A DNA stretch of 8,061 nt, taken from the NCBI GenBank assembly GCA_963169175.1, contig CAUJFK010000350.1, positions 1-8,061 of the forward strand, given 5' to 3'. The notes beneath the pieces were generated by a model. The model had not been told where the DNA came from, did no database searches, and saw nothing but the letters and a program-made list of their open reading frames with translations. Of the stretch, positions 5,646 to 8,061 are shown in pieces (the first letter of the stretch is position 1; every line of letters starts with the position of its first letter). This DNA is from Acidobacteriota bacterium (lineage in GTDB: Bacteria > Acidobacteriota > Blastocatellia > Pyrinomonadales > Pyrinomonadaceae). Position numbers and translations under genes: made by a program.

Positions 5646-8061
5646 TCATTGGAGCGTCGCAACAACGGGAACGCCGTTAAATGGTAGTTCCATTAGCTTG
5701 GTTCCCGTATTCTCGGCAAGATACTCCCGCAATTCGTCGAGCTCCATTGGCCTGGCAAACAGAAAGCCCTGAGCTCCGTCGCAGCCTAATTCCTTAAGTG
5801 CCCGAAGCTGATGTTCGGTCTCGATGCCTTCTGCCACGGTCTTCAGGCCGAGGTTCCTTGCCAAAGCAAGTACCGTTTTTACGATCTCCGTATTCCTTCC
5901 TTCGGCGTCGATCGGGCTGACGAACGAACGGTCGATCTTTAGCGTCGAAACCGGCAGCCTGATCAAATAACCGAGGTTCGAATATCCGGTCCCAAAATCG
6001 TCTATGTCGATCTCAATACCAAACTCGCGGATCTGATTCAGCATTTCTATTGCCTTGGTCTGATATTCGAAAAAGATCGACTCTGTTATTTCGAGCTTCA
6101 GCCGGTTGGCTGGAAAATGCGTCGTCTCGAGTATCCGCATCACATTTTCAGCAAGTTTCGGCTGCCCGAATTGCCGGCAAGAGAGGTTGACGCTCAACGT
6201 AAGGTCGTGCTCGGGCGACATCGCGGTCAGGATCGGGCCGATCTCGCGGCAGGTACGCTCAAGGATATACTCACCAAGAGCATCGATGGTTCCTATCTCT
6301 TCCGCGATGTTGATAAATCTTGCCGGTGCGATCTTGCCCAGTGTCGGGTGCATCCACCGCGTCAATGCCTCGATCCCAAGTATCTCTCCGGTCGTCAACG
6401 AGAATATCGGCTGGTACATTGCATAGATCTCACCGTTTTCGACCGCCCGCCGCAGGTCCGTTTCCAACTGAAGGGTCTCTTTGGCCGCAAGGTGCATTTG
6501 CTCGTCAAATACTTCGTGCCGTGCCTTGCCGGCACGTTTTGCCTGATACATCGCCGTATCGGCATCGCGCATCATCTCTTCCGCCGTCAGATGCTGGTCC
6601 GACGCGTGCAGAATGCCTATGCTTGCCGAACTGTAGATCACATGCCCGTTCAGATCAAAGGGCAGGCTGAATTTTTGCTGAACACGTTCGGCGATGCGGA
6701 CCACCTCGCCCTGTTCGTAGTTGCCTTCGACCAGGATCGTGAACTCGTCGCCGCCAAGCCGGGCAACAATATCTGACGGGCGAAGACATTCACGCAAGCG
6801 CTCGGCTATGCCTACCAACAACTGATCGCCGAACAGGTGCCCGAGTGAATCGTTGACATGCTTGAAGCGGTCCAGATCGATAAACAGGACGCTGATCTTG
6901 TAATTGCGGTTCTTGCTGGCCGTTCTCAACGCCGCGCTCAGGCGTGTCATGAACATCTTGCGGTTTGGAAGGCCGGTGAGAATGTCATGGGTCGCTTCGT
7001 GCCTTAGCTTGGCTTCTGCCAGCTTGCGTCCTGTGATGTCCTGTATCTGGAAGATCAGATTCGAGGCTCCCAATTTTGAATCGGCGGCAGCGGAAGCGCT
7101 CCACGATGTCCAGACCGTTCTGCCAGTCTTATGAATATATCTCTGCTCCATCTGGCCGTTGGGAGATTTGCCGGAGTTCAGCGCGTGTATCATTATCAGA
7201 GTATCGCCGAGATCCTCCGGGAAAAGTACCGCTTGGAAGTCCATTGCAAGGAACTCTTCCTCGGTGTATCCCAAAATGCCGCAGAGCGCATGATTGACCT
7301 TTAACCACGTACCGTCCGTCGCAACGAGAGCGATGCCGATCGGGGCATGGTTGAAAGCACTTCGAAATCGTTCCTCCGATTCCTGCAGTTCAACTGCTTT
7401 CGCCTCAAGTTTCTGGTTTGCCTCTTTTGCCAGCTCGACTTGTTGGATCCCCATGTCTATGTTCTTCAAATACATCTTGTACGTAAGGAAGATGAAGAAG
7501 ATCACCGGGAACGAGGCGAATATTACAACAAAGCCTAGCGATCCCGCGAGAAGATGCAGGATTCCCGCACTCAAAGCACCGACGAAATACGTGATGAAGC
7601 TGTAGGCATATTTGTTCTTCCAGGTTTCCCACAGCGGGAGTTCGTTCTTCAAGGCATCGTGGATAGATGCAAGGGCCGTATTTGCAATGAACTGTGTCAC
7701 CGCGATGATCGAAAGCGCGACGACAAGCTTCTGCGGATAGCTGCTATTTCCCTGCAGCGGACCGTCGAGGTTAAGCCCCGAGAACGACAGTGCCAGATAG
7801 ACCAACGCCGTTGAAATTGCCACCGCGGCCGAGTTGAAAAAGACCGTCAGTTTTCGGTTGCAGAACCGCCACGACGAGAAGAATGCTTCAACGGCCGAAA
7901 GAATGATGGCTAGTTCTCCGCCGTATGTCAGCAGAGCAAGGAATATAAAGGTATCAGAAACCGCTATATGAGATTTGAATTTAGGGATCTGTACCGTAAG
8001 CCGCGAACCGACGCCGATCGTGAAACAGAAAAGCAAGAGAAAATTCAGGTCGATCTTCGCC
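5646..8061 (-). CDS. Membrane-anchored PAS-GGDEF-EAL cyclic-di-GMP enzyme (N-terminus outside the window)
   Basis: The frame is open to the right edge and ends at TGA 5646-5648, giving 804 visible residues. Numbering below counts from the TTG codon at 8036, probably not the true start. Residues 1-190 are hydrophobic, with about six transmembrane helices, and form a sensory membrane domain. A short coiled-coil-like linker (192-222) leads to a PAS domain (about 221-340). The diguanylate cyclase domain (about 345-510) has an intact GGDEF at 428-432 and an inhibitory-site RxxD (Arg419, Asp422) at the usual distance. The phosphodiesterase domain (about 525-775) has EAL at 556-558, Asn617, Glu649, DDFGTGYS at 679-686, Lys700, Glu736 and Gln756, all as in active EAL enzymes. 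Both synthesis and hydrolysis of cyclic-di-GMP are therefore possible; which dominates is unknown. The gene converges with sdhB across 204 bp, and its promoter is not in the window. Confidence 0.93.
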   Translation of the reverse strand, partial: AKIDLNFLLLFCFTIGVGSRLTVQIPKFKSHIAVSDTFIFLALLTYGGELAIILSAVEAFFSSWRFCNRKLTVFFNSAAVAISTALVYLALSFSGLNLDGPLQGNSSYPQKLVVALSIIAVTQFIANTALASIHDALKNELPLWETWKNKYAYSFITYFVGALSAGILHLLAGSLGFVVIFASFPVIFFIFLTYKMYLKNIDMGIQQVELAKEANQKLEAKAVELQESEERFRSAFNHAPIGIALVATDGTWLKVNHALCGILGYTEEEFLAMDFQAVLFPEDLGDTLIMIHALNSGKSPNGQMEQRYIHKTGRTVWTSWSASAAADSKLGASNLIFQIQDITGRKLAEAKLRHEATHDILTGLPNRKMFMTRLSAALRTASKNRNYKISVLFIDLDRFKHVNDSLGHLFGDQLLVGIAERLRECLRPSDIVARLGGDEFTILVEGNYEQGEVVRIAERVQQKFSLPFDLNGHVIYSSASIGILHASDQHLTAEEMMRDADTAMYQAKRAGKARHEVFDEQMHLAAKETLQLETDLRRAVENGEIYAMYQPIFSLTTGEILGIEALTRWMHPTLGKIAPARFINIAEEIGTIDALGEYILERTCREIGPILTAMSPEHDLTLSVNLSCRQFGQPKLAENVMRILETTHFPANRLKLEITESIFFEYQTKAIEMLNQIREFGIEIDIDDFGTGYSNLGYLIRLPVSTLKIDRSFVSPIDAEGRNTEIVKTVLALARNLGLKTVAEGIETEHQLRALKELGCDGAQGFLFARPMELDELREYLAENTGTKLMELPFNGVPVVATLQ

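Noticed and set aside
6117..6776. 219-codon plus-strand open frame opposite the GGDEF/EAL gene
   Set aside because: It is antisense to intact GGDEF and EAL domains, with low-complexity arginine-rich translation typical of a shadow frame.
8034..8036. TTG as the start of the GGDEF/EAL protein
   Set aside because: The frame stays open with hydrophobic residues to the window edge, so the true start most likely lies outside.

Overview
The window is an 8 kb piece of a bacterial chromosome. Most of it is a succinate dehydrogenase (SQR/complex II) operon of the single-membrane-subunit, di-haem type (sdhC-sdhA-sdhB), as used by menaquinone-dependent bacteria. The sdhCAB order, a one-piece cytochrome b with four haem histidines, and multi-domain c-di-GMP proteins at both edges fit an Acidobacteriota-like organism. 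That assignment is an inference: Bacteroidota, Deltaproteobacteria-like groups and Firmicutes share the SQR type, and no 16S or other phylogenetic marker is present.

Layout. 2-262 (+) is the C-terminal end of an HD-GYP-type phosphodiesterase, cut by the window edge. It converges with a LysR-family regulator (272-1156, -). An AT-rich 168 bp divergent spacer (1157-1324) holds a plausible sigma70-type promoter for the sdh operon and some small inverted repeats. sdhC (1325-2059) and sdhA (2073-3968) follow in close succession. Between sdhA and sdhB lies a complete two-gene MNT/HEPN toxin-antitoxin cassette: mntA (4018-4314), overlapping hepT (4304-4648) by 11 nt. hepT in turn overlaps the start of sdhB (4641-5441) by 8 nt. 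A 204 bp spacer (5442-5645) without genes contains a small hairpin and a degenerate 9-10 bp repeat. The right side (5646 to the window end, -) is a large membrane-PAS-GGDEF-EAL protein, truncated at its N-terminus.

How the parts work together. SdhC, SdhA and SdhB form the complete catalytic and membrane parts of complex II, and all cofactor ligands I could check are present. The most unusual feature is the toxin-antitoxin pair wedged inside this core respiratory operon. Its active-site motifs are intact: GSX10DXD in the nucleotidyltransferase and RX4HXY in the HEPN protein. Its base composition is clearly lower in GC than the sdh genes, and it is joined translationally to sdhB. The flanking HD-GYP and GGDEF/EAL proteins belong to cyclic-di-GMP signalling and have no visible link to the sdh operon other than proximity.
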